Both the position numbers and the translations under genes were made by a program. Of a DNA stretch of 64,000 nt, positions 54,177-64,000 are shown in pieces. Source of the stretch: Paracoccaceae bacterium. GTDB lineage: Bacteria > Pseudomonadota > Alphaproteobacteria > Rhodobacterales > Rhodobacteraceae. Within the stretch, counting starts at the first letter, position 1; every line of letters begins with the position of its first letter. Below the pieces are notes generated by a model, which was given only the letters and a program-made list of their open reading frames with translations, did not search any database and had not been told where the DNA came from. The stretch covers positions 1-64,000 of the forward strand of contig JAGXGW010000064.1 of NCBI GenBank assembly GCA_024636555.1. The letters are read 5' to 3'.

Positions 54177-54988
54177 CACATTCCTCCGGCGGAGAGCGGA
54201 TTGGCGATCAACTGGCGCGTGGCCTGTTCCACATCGTCCTGCCGCATCAGGCTTTCCCCGATCAGGAAACAGCGCGCGCCGTAGACGGCCATATCGGCGA
54301 GATCCTTCGGCGTGGACAGCCCGCTTTCGCAGACCATGATCCGGTCGGCGGGAACCTGTTTGGCCAGCCGCCGCGTCGTGTCGAGCGAGGTTTCGAACGT
54401 GTTCAGATCGCGGTTGTTGATACCGACCAGCCGCGAGGCCAGCAGGGACGCGCGTTCAAGCTCGGCCTGATCATGCACTTCGATCAGCACATCCATGTTC
54501 CAGTCCTGCGCCGCGGCTTCGAGTTCCTGTGCCAGAACGTCATCCACCGAGGCCATGATGATCAGAATGCAATCGGCCCCCAGCGCGCGGGCTTCGGCGA
54601 CCTGATAGGGATCGTAAAGGAAATCCTTGCGCAGCACGGGCAGGTCACAGACCGCGCGGGCGGCGACAAGATGCTCCTTCGCGCCCTGAAAACTTGGCGT
54701 ATCGGTGAGGATAGACAGGCAGGTTGCGCCACCTTCGGCATAGGCCTTGGCAAGGGCTGCGGGATCAAATGCAGCGCGGATCAGGCCCTTGGAGGGGCTG
54801 GCCTTCTTGATCTCGGCGATCAGCCCGTAGCCGGTGCGGCTGGCGGCGTGCAGCGCATCGGCGAAACCGCGCACGGGATCGGCGGCCTTTGCTTCGGCCT
54901 CGACCTCGGCCAGCGGCTTTGCAGCTTTGTCGACGGCGATCTCCTCGAGCTTGTAGGCCTTGATGCGGTCGAGAATCGTGTCAGTCAT
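54176..54988 (-). CDS. trpC: Indole-3-glycerol phosphate synthase
   Basis: The 270-residue TrpC has [37 protein letters not shown]-type [11 protein letters not shown] and VCESGLST. Catalyses ring closure in tryptophan synthesis. It overlaps trpD by four bases (ATGA) and moaC by one. No PRAI domain is fused. Confidence 0.97.
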   Translation of the reverse strand: MTDTILDRIKAYKLEEIAVDKAAKPLAEVEAEAKAADPVRGFADALHAASRTGYGLIAEIKKASPSKGLIRAAFDPAALAKAYAEGGATCLSILTDTPSFQGAKEHLVAARAVCDLPVLRKDFLYDPYQVAEARALGADCILIIMASVDDVLAQELEAAAQDWNMDVLIEVHDQAELERASLLASRLVGINNRDLNTFETSLDTTRRLAKQVPADRIMVCESGLSTPKDLADMAVYGARCFLIGESLMRQDDVEQATRQLIANPLSAGGM

Positions 54989-56007
54989 TTTGTCTCCGAT
55001 GTGAGTTTGGCCAGCATCGCCAGCTTGGTCGCAGCCGCTTTGCTGTCGATGCTCTCGCGGGCGCGTGCGACGCCTTCATGCAGGTCCGCGGCATGGCCTG
55101 CAACCACAAGTGCCGCAGCGGCATTCATCACAACCGCGTCACGGTAGGCTCCCGGTGCCCCGTCCAGCAGCGCGCGCAGGGCGGCGGCGTTCGCGGCGGG
55201 TGTGCCGCCAAGGATATCCTCGAACGGATGCACGGGCAGGCCGAAATCTTCGGGATGCAGTTCCACCTCGCGGATGCTGCCGTCTTCCTCAAGCGCCGCG
55301 ATCCATGTGACGCCGGTGATGGTCATCTCGTCGGTCCCGTCCGATCCGTGCACCAGCCACGCGCGTTCCGATCCAAGCTGGCCCAGCACCTCGGCCATGG
55401 GGCGGATCAGGTCGCGGCGGTAGGCACCTGTCAACTGGCGCTTGACGCCAGCCGGATTGGTCAGCGGGCCGAGGATGTTGAAGATCGTGCGCGTGCCCAG
55501 TTCGGTGCGGGTCGGGCCGACATGGGCCATCGCCGGGTGATGCATCGGGGCCATCATGAAGGCGATACCGCAGGCGTCCAGCGCCTTTTCAACAACTTGC
55601 GGGCCGATCATCACCTGAATGCCCAGCTGCGTCAGCGCATCCGCCGCGCCGGATTTCGAGCTGAGGTTGCGGTTGCCGTGCTTGGCCACAACCACCCCGG
55701 CCCCTGCCACGACAAAGGCTGTGGCAGTCGAGATGTTGAGCGTGCCCATCCCGTCACCGCCCGTGCCCACAATATCCATCGCATCCGCAGGCGCACGTAC
55801 CGCGTGACATTTTGCCCGCATGACCGAGGCGGCGGCGGCATATTCCTCGACCGTCTCGCCGCGTGTCCGCAGCGCCATCAGCAGCCCGCCGATCTGGGAG
55901 GGGGTGGCTTCGCCTTCGAACAGGATGGAAAAGGCCGTCTCGGCCTCCGCACGGGTCAGGGCGCGCTCGGCGGCCAGCCCGATCAGCGGTTTGAGCGCAT
56001 CACTCAT
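54985..56007 (-). CDS. trpD: Anthranilate phosphoribosyltransferase
   Basis: This 340-residue enzyme has [32 protein letters not shown] and NPAGVKRQ. It joins anthranilate to PRPP. It overlaps trpG and trpC by four bases each. Confidence 0.97.
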   Translation of the reverse strand: MSDALKPLIGLAAERALTRAEAETAFSILFEGEATPSQIGGLLMALRTRGETVEEYAAAASVMRAKCHAVRAPADAMDIVGTGGDGMGTLNISTATAFVVAGAGVVVAKHGNRNLSSKSGAADALTQLGIQVMIGPQVVEKALDACGIAFMMAPMHHPAMAHVGPTRTELGTRTIFNILGPLTNPAGVKRQLTGAYRRDLIRPMAEVLGQLGSERAWLVHGSDGTDEMTITGVTWIAALEEDGSIREVELHPEDFGLPVHPFEDILGGTPAANAAALRALLDGAPGAYRDAVVMNAAAALVVAGHAADLHEGVARARESIDSKAAATKLAMLAKLTSETK

Positions 56008-56585
56008 GCCGGAACCTTCATGACATTCAGGAAATTCTGCAACAGGTCATGACCATGCTGCGAGGCGATGGATTCGGGGTGGAACTGCACCCCGTGGATC
56101 GGCAGGTCACGGTGCTGCAACCCCATGATCGTGCCATCCTCAAGCCATGCGGTGACCTCAAGGCACTCCGGCAGGCTGTCGCGCTCGACCACCAGCGAAT
56201 GGTAGCGCGTGGCCTCGAACGGGCTGGGCAGCCCTGCGAACAGGCCTTTGGCGTCGTGATGCATCACGCCCATCTTGCCATGCACGATCTCGTGGCAGCG
56301 GATGACCCTGCCGCCGAAGGCCTGCCCGATGGTCTGGTGCCCCAGACAGACACCCAGCAGGGGCGTCCGCGTGTCCGCCGCCGCTTGTGTCAGCGCAAGG
56401 CAGATGCCGGCCTGATCGGGGTCGCAGGGACCCGGTGACAGGATGATGCCCGCAGGGTTCATCGCCATCGCGGCTTGCACATCCAGCGCATCATTGCGGC
56501 GCACAACGATATCTGCCCCCAGATCGCCCAGGTAATGCACCAGATTATAGGTGAAACTGTCGTAGTTATCGATGAGCAGCAGCAT
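56004..56585 (-). CDS. trpG: Anthranilate synthase glutamine amidotransferase
   Basis: From the ATG at 56585 this 193-residue protein has [13 protein letters not shown], the nucleophile C80 in GVCLGHQ, and the triad end in QFHPESI. It gives ammonia to TrpE, which lies 3 kb away at 59.2-60.7 kb on the same strand, separated by a deacetylase and a pseudouridine synthase. An upstream in-frame ATG at 56627 has no family sequence. I found no tryptophan-rich leader. Confidence 0.96.
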   Translation of the reverse strand: MLLLIDNYDSFTYNLVHYLGDLGADIVVRRNDALDVQAAMAMNPAGIILSPGPCDPDQAGICLALTQAAADTRTPLLGVCLGHQTIGQAFGGRVIRCHEIVHGKMGVMHHDAKGLFAGLPSPFEATRYHSLVVERDSLPECLEVTAWLEDGTIMGLQHRDLPIHGVQFHPESIASQHGHDLLQNFLNVMKVPA

Positions 56586-56723
56586 CTGGCCTATCTTTTC
56601 CGTTTGGGGGCTGGAGGCCCGCGTCATGGTCGCGGTATACTTGTTCAGGCTTGCGCCGGAGCGTCAAGGGGCGTGACCCGGAATAGGGCCGCTGGCATGC
56701 AAGTCCAACAGAGAGGCAGGCTC

Positions 56724-58520
56724 ATGGCGACAGGGGGAATTCGCGGCGTTTTGATGGGAACGGCAGTGTCCGTAATCGGCCTGTCCGCTGTGTCGATTAT
56801 GGCTGGCCCACCCGGCGAGCGATCCACGCAACTGGACCGGACGGCGCAGACAGTACCCGCGCCGGAGCCTGTGCAACCATCGCCCGAAACGGAGGAGCCA
56901 CCGGTGCAAGATGTAACGTCCGCCGAAAGTGCGGAACCTGCTGAAACGTCGCTGGCAGAGACACGCGCGGCGGATCAGCCCGGCACCGTGGAGGATCAGA
57001 CCGCACAGGATCAGACACCACAGGATCAGACCGCAAAGGATCAGCTCGTGCTGGACCGCTTGCCGGACCGGACGCAGGAACCAGCGCAGGAACAGGCCCC
57101 GCCAGACGCCGCAACGGTGGAGGTGCCCGCGGGCAGCGTATTCAATACCGCGCGCGAGGATCAGGAGGCCGTGTTGCCGCGCGCCGATACCGTCCCCGAC
57201 ACGGCGCAGGCCCCCGCGCTCGATGGCCAGACCAGCGCAACCGTGACAGCCCTGCCGCAGGCGGACCGCGACCCGGCGGCCACGCCGCTGGCCGACCAGA
57301 GCCCTGACAGCATCGCCGCGCCCAGTATCGCGGCAGACTCGCCCTCACAGGTGCCGCTGGCGGACACATCCACCCCGCGCAGCACCGCACCGGCCGAGCC
57401 GCAAACCCCGGCACCACGCGATGCGGATGCACGCCGCGTCACGACCATCCCGGTTATCTCCACCGGACCGGACCAACCCGATCAGGCGCAGGCCGCCGCC
57501 GATGAAGGGCCTTCAAGCGACGCGCCACGCAGGCCCTTCTCGGGCGGCGTGTCCGACGCACCGTCACCCCCGCCTGAGGAGCAAAGCGGCATGGCGGCGC
57601 TGTCGCCGCTGCCATCGCCGGAGCCGGCCCCGCGCCGGCAGGCCCTGCCGGTGATCGAGCCGTCGCCGCCTGCCGTCGTGCCAGACCAGACCGGCCCGAC
57701 AGCACCCGTGGCCGTGCCGGACATGACCCCCGTGACGCGCCCCTCCATCGGCACGCCAGCCACATCGCTGGTGGATCGCCCCGCTCCTGCGGCGCAGACC
57801 GAGGCCGCCCCGACAGGCCCCGATACGCCGTTCCATCGCAATGCCGTGCCCTTTGATGATCCCGAAGGCCGTCCGCGGCTGTCGATTATCCTGATCGACC
57901 GTGGCGATAGCGTCATCGACGCATCGGCCTTGCAGGATTTCCCCTATCCACTGACCTTTGCCGTCGATGCGGCCCGTCCCGATGCGACAGAGGCGGCGGC
58001 GCGCTACCGCGATGCCGGTTTCGAGGTGATGGCCCTGGTCGATCTCGACCCCGAATCAACGCCGCAAGATGCCGAGATCGCGATAGAGGCGTCACTGGCC
58101 GCCGTGCCCGATGCGGTGGCGGTGATGGAAGGGGATGCAACAGGCTTTCAGGCGCGCCGCGAGGTGGCCGATCAGGTGGGCGCAATCCTGCTGGATCGCG
58201 GTTACGGACTGGTGATGCTGCCCAACGGGCTGAACACCGCGCAGAAGCTTGCGGCGAAAAACGGTGTGCCCTCGGCCACCGTGTTCCGCGATTTCGACGG
58301 CGCGGGACAGGACGCCGCCGCGATAAGGCGGTTTCTGGATCAGGGCGCGTTCAAGGCCGGACAACGCGAGGCGATTGAGGGCACCGAGGACGAGAGCGTG
58401 ATCATGATGGGACGCCTGCGGCCCGACACGATCTCGGCGCTGCTGCTGTGGGGCCTGCAGGATCGCGCCCGGCGTGTGGCGCTTGCTCCTGTTTCGGCTG
58501 TACTGGATCGCTCGGAATAA
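56724..58520 (+). CDS. Divergent polysaccharide deacetylase with long disordered linker
   Basis: The 598-residue protein starts at an ATG (56724) behind AGAGAGGCAGG. It has an N-terminal signal anchor (about 7-27), a low-complexity Pro/Ala/Gln/Asp-rich region (about 30-380), and a C-terminal divergent polysaccharide deacetylase domain (YibQ type) at 383-598, with LSIILIDRGDS at the first catalytic loop and MLPNGLN. YibQ-like proteins act at the cell wall, with uncertain activity. It is divergent from trpG. The long linker could span the periplasm. Confidence 0.85.
   Translation: MATGGIRGVLMGTAVSVIGLSAVSIMAGPPGERSTQLDRTAQTVPAPEPVQPSPETEEPPVQDVTSAESAEPAETSLAETRAADQPGTVEDQTAQDQTPQDQTAKDQLVLDRLPDRTQEPAQEQAPPDAATVEVPAGSVFNTAREDQEAVLPRADTVPDTAQAPALDGQTSATVTALPQADRDPAATPLADQSPDSIAAPSIAADSPSQVPLADTSTPRSTAPAEPQTPAPRDADARRVTTIPVISTGPDQPDQAQAAADEGPSSDAPRRPFSGGVSDAPSPPPEEQSGMAALSPLPSPEPAPRRQALPVIEPSPPAVVPDQTGPTAPVAVPDMTPVTRPSIGTPATSLVDRPAPAAQTEAAPTGPDTPFHRNAVPFDDPEGRPRLSIILIDRGDSVIDASALQDFPYPLTFAVDAARPDATEAAARYRDAGFEVMALVDLDPESTPQDAEIAIEASLAAVPDAVAVMEGDATGFQARREVADQVGAILLDRGYGLVMLPNGLNTAQKLAAKNGVPSATVFRDFDGAGQDAAAIRRFLDQGAFKAGQREAIEGTEDESVIMMGRLRPDTISALLLWGLQDRARRVALAPVSAVLDRSE
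56991..57050. repeat. 15-bp tandem repeat inside the deacetylase linker
   Basis: GAGGATCAGACCGCA, CAGGATCAGACACCA, CAGGATCAGACCGCA and AAGGATCAGCTCGTG follow in frame and encode (E/Q)DQT(A/P) repeats. The number of units could vary between strains. Confidence 0.8.
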
Positions 58521-58561
58521 AGCGTCGGTCCGGACGGGCGAGGGGCAGGGCCTTTCAGGCG

Positions 58562-59119
58562 CTAGGGCAGGCGGATCTCGCGCCATGCGCCGGGGGCCAG
58601 CCCCCCCAGCCCCCAATCGCCGACGCGGATGCGGATCAGGCGCAGGGTGGGATGGCCGACATGCGCTGTCATGCGGCGCACCTGACGGTTGCGGCCCTCG
58701 GTGATGGTCAGCTCGATCCAGCTGTCCGGCACCGTTTTGCGGAACCTGACCGGCGGATCACGCGTCCAGAGCCAGTCCGGCTCGGGCAGGGCGCGCGCTT
58801 TCGCGGGGCGGGTCGGCCCGTCCTTGAGCGTGACACCGCCGCGCAGCGCCTGCAATGCGGCTTCATCGGGCTGTCCCTCGACCTGCGCCAGATAGGTCTT
58901 GGCCAGCTTGTGTCTGGGATCGCTGATGCGGGCCTGCAACTTGCCGTCATCTGTGAGCAACAACAGCCCCTCGCTGTCACGGTCCAGCCGTCCGGCCGGA
59001 TAGACGCGGGGGATGTCGATATAATCCGACAAGGTGCGGCGCGGGCTGTCGGCGCTGCCGGAATCGGTGAATTGCGACAGCACATCGAAGGGTTTGTTGA
59101 ACAGGATCAGGCGCGGCAT
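58562..59119 (-). CDS. 23S rRNA pseudouridine synthase, RluE type
   Basis: From the ATG at 59119 this 185-residue protein has the catalytic D46 in [16 protein letters not shown] and [21 protein letters not shown]. The absence of an S4 domain and the short length match RluE, which modifies U2457 of 23S rRNA in E. coli. A longer start (59164) adds residues with no family match. Confidence 0.93.
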   Translation of the reverse strand: MPRLILFNKPFDVLSQFTDSGSADSPRRTLSDYIDIPRVYPAGRLDRDSEGLLLLTDDGKLQARISDPRHKLAKTYLAQVEGQPDEAALQALRGGVTLKDGPTRPAKARALPEPDWLWTRDPPVRFRKTVPDSWIELTITEGRNRQVRRMTAHVGHPTLRLIRIRVGDWGLGGLAPGAWREIRLP

Positions 59120-59217
59120 CGGCAAGCGGTCCCGCAGCGGGCCGAAGGACGCGGTGCGGCACAAGGATTCGCGTAACCACAGAAAGTTGACGGGCAGGGA
59201 GGCTGCATCACAACGCC

Positions 59218-60726
<1,509 letters not shown>

Positions 60727-60737
60727 GAGATGCGCCC

Positions 60738-62594
60738 TTACTGGAAATTCGCATGGACCGCGTTGATCGCGGGCTGGTTCAACTGGACCCCTGCCTCGGC
60801 CTGAAGCTGGCCGACATAGACCTGAAACAGGTCTTGCGACAGGCCGGCACGGGCACTTTCGGCCAGACGGGTCCGCAAGGCGACGACACCGGGATTGGAT
60901 TCGTCCACGGGAAGAACCTCGTCCATCCGCACGATCAGCACGGTGGGGCCTGCGCCCTCGTCGGGGCCGTCGATGACGGCCAGATCACCGGGTTGCATCT
61001 GGAAGACACGCTCCAGAAAGCCGGGGGCGGTGCCGGGGATGAACTGGTCGCGGGTGATGTTCACCTCTTCGGTCACACCCAGACCCTGTGCCGCCAGATC
61101 GACGTCACCATCGGCGCCGCTGACCACGGCTTCGGCCTGTTCGCGCAACAGCCGCGCGGTCTCGGCTTCCTGCCAGCTTGCGATGGCCTGCGGACGCACC
61201 TCGTCCAGCGGCAGCAGGCGGGGCGGCAGCTCGTCTTCCAGACGCATGGCGACGATGCCGCCGTCATCCAGTGTGATCAATGTCGGGTAATCATCCGCGT
61301 CGAGAGCTGCGGCGGCAGTGCGGAAATCCGGATAGGCGGCGATTCCCGCGTCGACATTCTCGGACCAGTCGATGGTTTGCAATTCCATGTCGCCCTCCGC
61401 CGCCAGCTCTTCCAGCGTGGCACCACCTGCGAGCATGTCGTCAAGCCCGCTGGCCTGTGCCTCGATGATGCGGCGCGCCCGGTCGGGGGCCAGTTCGGCG
61501 GCAAGATCGTCCCTGACCTCGTCGAATGTGACGGTCTGCGCTTGCAGCACGCCGTTGACGCGGAACAGCGCCGGCCCTAGCGAGGTGGGCAGCGGACCCA
61601 CGACCGCGCCGACCTCGGCCCCGAACACCGCATCGGCGGCAGCGCCCAGATCATCGCGGGCGACATCGCCCATATCGGCATCGGCCAGCACGAGGCCACG
61701 GTCTGTCACGAGGGTCTCGAAATCGGTCTCGCCCGCTGTCAGGGCCGCCATCGCCGCCTCGGCCGCGGCGTCACCGGAGAAGACCAGTCGCTCCACCAGA
61801 CGGCGTTCGGGCGTGTTGTATTCGTCGCCGCGCGCCTCGTATTCGGCGCGCAGGGCCTCCTCGTCCACGGTGATCTGGTCCAGCACCATATCGGGCGTCA
61901 GCACGGCGGCGGTGATCCGCTTGGCCTCGGGCGTGGTGAACTGCTCGGGATTCGCCTCGTACCACGCGGTCAGTTCGGCCTCGTCGGGGGTGCCGACAGG
62001 GCTGTCCAGCATCGCCGCGTCAAGTACCGCCCATGCGAAGGCGCGGCGCTCTCCGGCATAGGCGATCAGCGTGTCGATATAGGTCTGCGGCATCACGGCG
62101 CTGTCCAGCATCGCGCCTTGCAAAAGGCTGCGCGCGGTCTCGCGGCGCAACTGCTCCTCAAAGCGGCTCTCGCTCAGCCCTGCCTGTTGCAGCGCGAAGC
62201 GGTAGGCATCGCGGTCAAAGCTGCCGTTGATCGACTGGAACGACGGAATGTCGAGAATCTGTTCGGCAACCACCTCGTCACCGACAGAAAGACCCAGTTG
62301 CGCGGCTTCGTTGTCCAGCGCGGCAGCCGTGACAAGACGCGACAGCACGTTGCGGTCCAGCCCGTAGGACTGCGCCTCCGAAAAGCTGAGCGGCTGGCGC
62401 GTCTGGGCCTCGATCGCGCGGATTTCTTCCTGAAGGCCGCGCGCATAATCATCAATGTCGATCTCCTGCCCGCCGACCGAGCCGATACTGCGCGCGCCCC
62501 CCGTCAGATTGGTCGCGCCGAAACCGGCAAGCCCGACGATAAGAAGGCCCAGAAGGATCCAGACAAAGATTTTCGAGATACCGCCGCGTGCCAT
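60738..62594 (-). CDS. PpiD/SurA-like periplasmic peptidyl-prolyl isomerase
   Basis: From the ATG at 62594 the 618-residue protein has an N-terminal membrane anchor (about 8-28), a SurA/PpiD N-terminal chaperone domain (about 35-180), and a middle parvulin-like domain recognisable by DMGDVARDDLGAAADAVF and VGPLPTSLGPALFRV. The parvulin core is degenerate, so isomerase activity may be weak, as with E. coli PpiD, and chaperone action at the translocon is likely. AAAGAGG precedes the ATG. It precedes trpE closely. Confidence 0.92.
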   Translation of the reverse strand: MARGGISKIFVWILLGLLIVGLAGFGATNLTGGARSIGSVGGQEIDIDDYARGLQEEIRAIEAQTRQPLSFSEAQSYGLDRNVLSRLVTAAALDNEAAQLGLSVGDEVVAEQILDIPSFQSINGSFDRDAYRFALQQAGLSESRFEEQLRRETARSLLQGAMLDSAVMPQTYIDTLIAYAGERRAFAWAVLDAAMLDSPVGTPDEAELTAWYEANPEQFTTPEAKRITAAVLTPDMVLDQITVDEEALRAEYEARGDEYNTPERRLVERLVFSGDAAAEAAMAALTAGETDFETLVTDRGLVLADADMGDVARDDLGAAADAVFGAEVGAVVGPLPTSLGPALFRVNGVLQAQTVTFDEVRDDLAAELAPDRARRIIEAQASGLDDMLAGGATLEELAAEGDMELQTIDWSENVDAGIAAYPDFRTAAAALDADDYPTLITLDDGGIVAMRLEDELPPRLLPLDEVRPQAIASWQEAETARLLREQAEAVVSGADGDVDLAAQGLGVTEEVNITRDQFIPGTAPGFLERVFQMQPGDLAVIDGPDEGAGPTVLIVRMDEVLPVDESNPGVVALRTRLAESARAGLSQDLFQVYVGQLQAEAGVQLNQPAINAVHANFQ

Positions 62595-62674
62595 TATCGC
62601 CTCTTTTTCGGGGAATTTACGTCTCAAAGCTGTCTACGCGCTGCATGGGCGCGGGGCAAGGCCGGATCGGGCTG

Positions 62675-63850
62675 TCAGAGCCGCAGCCCGGCCAGCCTGT
62701 CAAAGAGCGTGCCGATGCCTGCGCTGTCCACATTGGCAAAGGCGATGCGCAGATGGCGCGCGCCTGCCGGATCATCCTTGGGCATGAACATCGTGCCGGG
62801 CAGGGCCAGCACGCCGGCGGCGGCCACCATCTGCTGGGCGACCTTGTCGGAGGGCAAATCGAAGGGATGCGCGACATAGGCGAAATAGGCCCCGACGCCG
62901 CGCAGCGTCCAGCCCAGTTCCGCCAGACGGGGAAAGCCGCTCTCGATCGCGGCGCGCCGCGACAGGATCTCGTCGCGCTCTCCGGCCAGCCACTGATCGA
63001 GGTTCTGCATCCCCCAAAGGGCCGCAATCTGGCCGATCTGGTTGGGGCAGATGGTGACCGTGTCGAGAAACTTCTCGACCTCGGCCAGACGGGCAGGGCT
63101 GGCCAGCATCGCGCCGACACGGTGGCCGGTCAGCCGGTAGGCCTTGGAAAAGGAATAAAGCTGGATCAGCGTCTCGTCCCAGTCGGGATCGGTGAACAGA
63201 TCATGCGCGGGGCCGCTGATGGAATGGAAATCGCGGTATGTCTCGTCCACGATCAGGGCGATTCCATGCTGCCGCGCAAGATCGGCGAAGGCGCGGATCA
63301 GCTCTGCGGGATATTCGACGCCGGCAGGATTGTTGGGGCTGACCAGCGTGATCGCGCGGGTGCGCGGGGTGATCAGGGCCGCTGCCTGTTCGGGATCGGG
63401 CAGCAAATCTGCCCCCGCAGGCAGGGGCACGGCATGCACGCCGGACATATCAAGCCACATTTTATGGTTAAAATACCAGGGGGTTGGCAGAATAACCTCG
63501 TCCCCTTCGCCGGTCAGCGCCATCATGGCTGCATTGAAGGCCTGATTGCAGCCCGATGTAATGGCCACCTGATCCCGCACTACAGAACCACCGTAAAGCC
63601 GCGCCGTGCGCGCAGCCACTTCCAAGCGCAGATCGTCGTTGCCCAGAACGGGGCCGTAAAGATGTGCCTGTGCGGTGTTGAGGGCCGCATCGGCCATCGC
63701 CTCGCGCATCGGCAGCGGCGGCAGATCGACCGGTGCGGCCTGGCTGACGTTGATCAGCGGACGTTCGGGCGGAAAATCGACACCGTCGAGCCAGCGCCGC
63801 GCCTCCATCACGGGGGGCGAGAAGGTCGCGGCGGTGCGGGTCTGTATCAT
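62675..63850 (-). CDS. Class I/II aminotransferase (aspartate family)
   Basis: The 391-residue PLP enzyme has NNPAG (173), DETYRD (202-207), K236 in SFSKAYRLTGHRVG, and arginine near the C-terminus for the carboxylate. It resembles aspartate/aromatic aminotransferases of alphaproteobacteria, but residues near the substrate pocket do not fix the substrate. GGAGG precedes the ATG. It sits upstream of the ppiD-trpE pair on the same strand with 80 bases between, so a link to aromatic or aspartate metabolism is plausible, not shown. Confidence 0.9.
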   Translation of the reverse strand: MIQTRTAATFSPPVMEARRWLDGVDFPPERPLINVSQAAPVDLPPLPMREAMADAALNTAQAHLYGPVLGNDDLRLEVAARTARLYGGSVVRDQVAITSGCNQAFNAAMMALTGEGDEVILPTPWYFNHKMWLDMSGVHAVPLPAGADLLPDPEQAAALITPRTRAITLVSPNNPAGVEYPAELIRAFADLARQHGIALIVDETYRDFHSISGPAHDLFTDPDWDETLIQLYSFSKAYRLTGHRVGAMLASPARLAEVEKFLDTVTICPNQIGQIAALWGMQNLDQWLAGERDEILSRRAAIESGFPRLAELGWTLRGVGAYFAYVAHPFDLPSDKVAQQMVAAAGVLALPGTMFMPKDDPAGARHLRIAFANVDSAGIGTLFDRLAGLRL

Positions 63851-63889
63851 GAAAGCCTCCGTCAGGCGCGGCGCATGGGGCAGGGCGGC

Positions 63890-63912
63890 GATGGATATTT
63901 ATGGCAAGAAGA
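63890..63912 (-). repeat. CTTCTTCTTGCC..AAATATCC motif, copy 3
   Basis: On the minus strand CTTCTTCTTGCCATAAATAT continues with CC, between the end of the right-edge gene and the aminotransferase. It is flanked by CAGGCGC (63863-63869) and GCGCCTG (63919-63925), so it sits in the loop of a possible long hairpin. Confidence 0.6.
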
Positions 63913-63927
63913 AGCGAAGCGCCTGCC

Positions 63928-64000
63928 TCAGTCGCGCCCGCGATAGGGTTCGACATATTGCAGCGCCATATCCCACGGGAAGAAAATCCACGTGTCCTGA
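63928..64000 (-). CDS. C-terminal fragment of an unidentified protein (5' part outside window)
   Basis: The last 23 codons of a minus-strand gene: the readable end is WIFFPWDMALQYVEPYRGRD before TGA at 63928-63930. It is rich in aromatic residues. I do not recognise the family from so short a tail. Genuine coding is supported by GC-rich third positions and by the conserved-looking ending. Confidence 0.55.
   Translation of the reverse strand, partial: QDTWIFFPWDMALQYVEPYRGRD

Noticed and set aside
56586-56723. Tryptophan leader peptide and attenuator before trpG
   Set aside because: No run of tryptophan codons and no alternating stems were found.

Overview
The window looks like a chromosomal segment from an alphaproteobacterium of the Rhodobacteraceae (Roseobacter/Paracoccus side). 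Evidence: strongly GC-rich third codon positions; direct-repeat GTTC-N7-GTTC LexA boxes; a zapA gene followed by a probable 6S RNA; the BolA/monothiol-Grx4 pair next to purL; a fused indolepyruvate:ferredoxin oxidoreductase; a c-type cytochrome maturation locus (ccmE, ccmF, ccmH); and CceR-like operators before gap. The content is mostly housekeeping and I see no insertion sequence, tRNA, rRNA, CRISPR array or defence island.

Layout. 1-2.5 kb: a COG0523 metal-chaperone GTPase (partial) behind a Zur-type palindrome, then a bactofilin and an M23 murein peptidase with overlapping genes. 2.7-12.4 kb: a DUF455 ferritin-like protein, a Bcp peroxiredoxin, a large AsmA-like envelope protein, queA, an MFS exporter, a DUF924 protein and lpd. 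12.5-16.3 kb: a rhodanese, uvrA with an SOS box, and a YgaP-like membrane protein; the rhodanese and the YgaP-like gene both carry palindromes resembling the persulfide-sensing BigR/SqrR operator. 16.4-22.1 kb: a valine catabolism block (mmsB, HIBCH-like hydrolase, acyl-CoA dehydrogenase, mmsA) with a divergent LysR regulator. 22.2-28.0 kb: a CBS protein, coaD, a hydrolase, a mini membrane protein, gap and tkt. 28.2-32.5 kb: a coiled-coil gene with zapA and a structured RNA candidate, then purL-bolA-grxD ending at a strong terminator.

32.6-46.5 kb: an unknown protein, a candidate anti-Shine-Dalgarno small RNA, a LysR gene divergent from the indolepyruvate oxidoreductase, an acyltransferase, murI, argC, and the ccmE / ccmF-ccmH locus interrupted by an endolysin-holin pair of the type that releases gene transfer agents. 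46.5-52.4 kb: a 24-residue lipoprotein, gltA, gltX, comEC and autoregulated lexA. 52.4-63.9 kb: the chain trpG-trpD-trpC-moaC-moeA reading into lexA, a divergent polysaccharide deacetylase, an RluE-type pseudouridine synthase, then ppiD-like and trpE genes and an aminotransferase. A final fragment enters at the right edge.

Beyond genes, three repeat types occur: a palindromic 67-70 bp repeat (two copies, 29.3 and 38.3 kb), a CTTCTTCTTGCC..AAATATCC motif (three copies next to gene ends), and a 16-bp tandem repeat after gap. The most useful leads are regulatory: Zur, BigR/SqrR-like, LexA, CceR-like and LysR operators, and two non-coding RNA candidates. Regulator assignments rest on motif recall and would need a genome-wide motif search.
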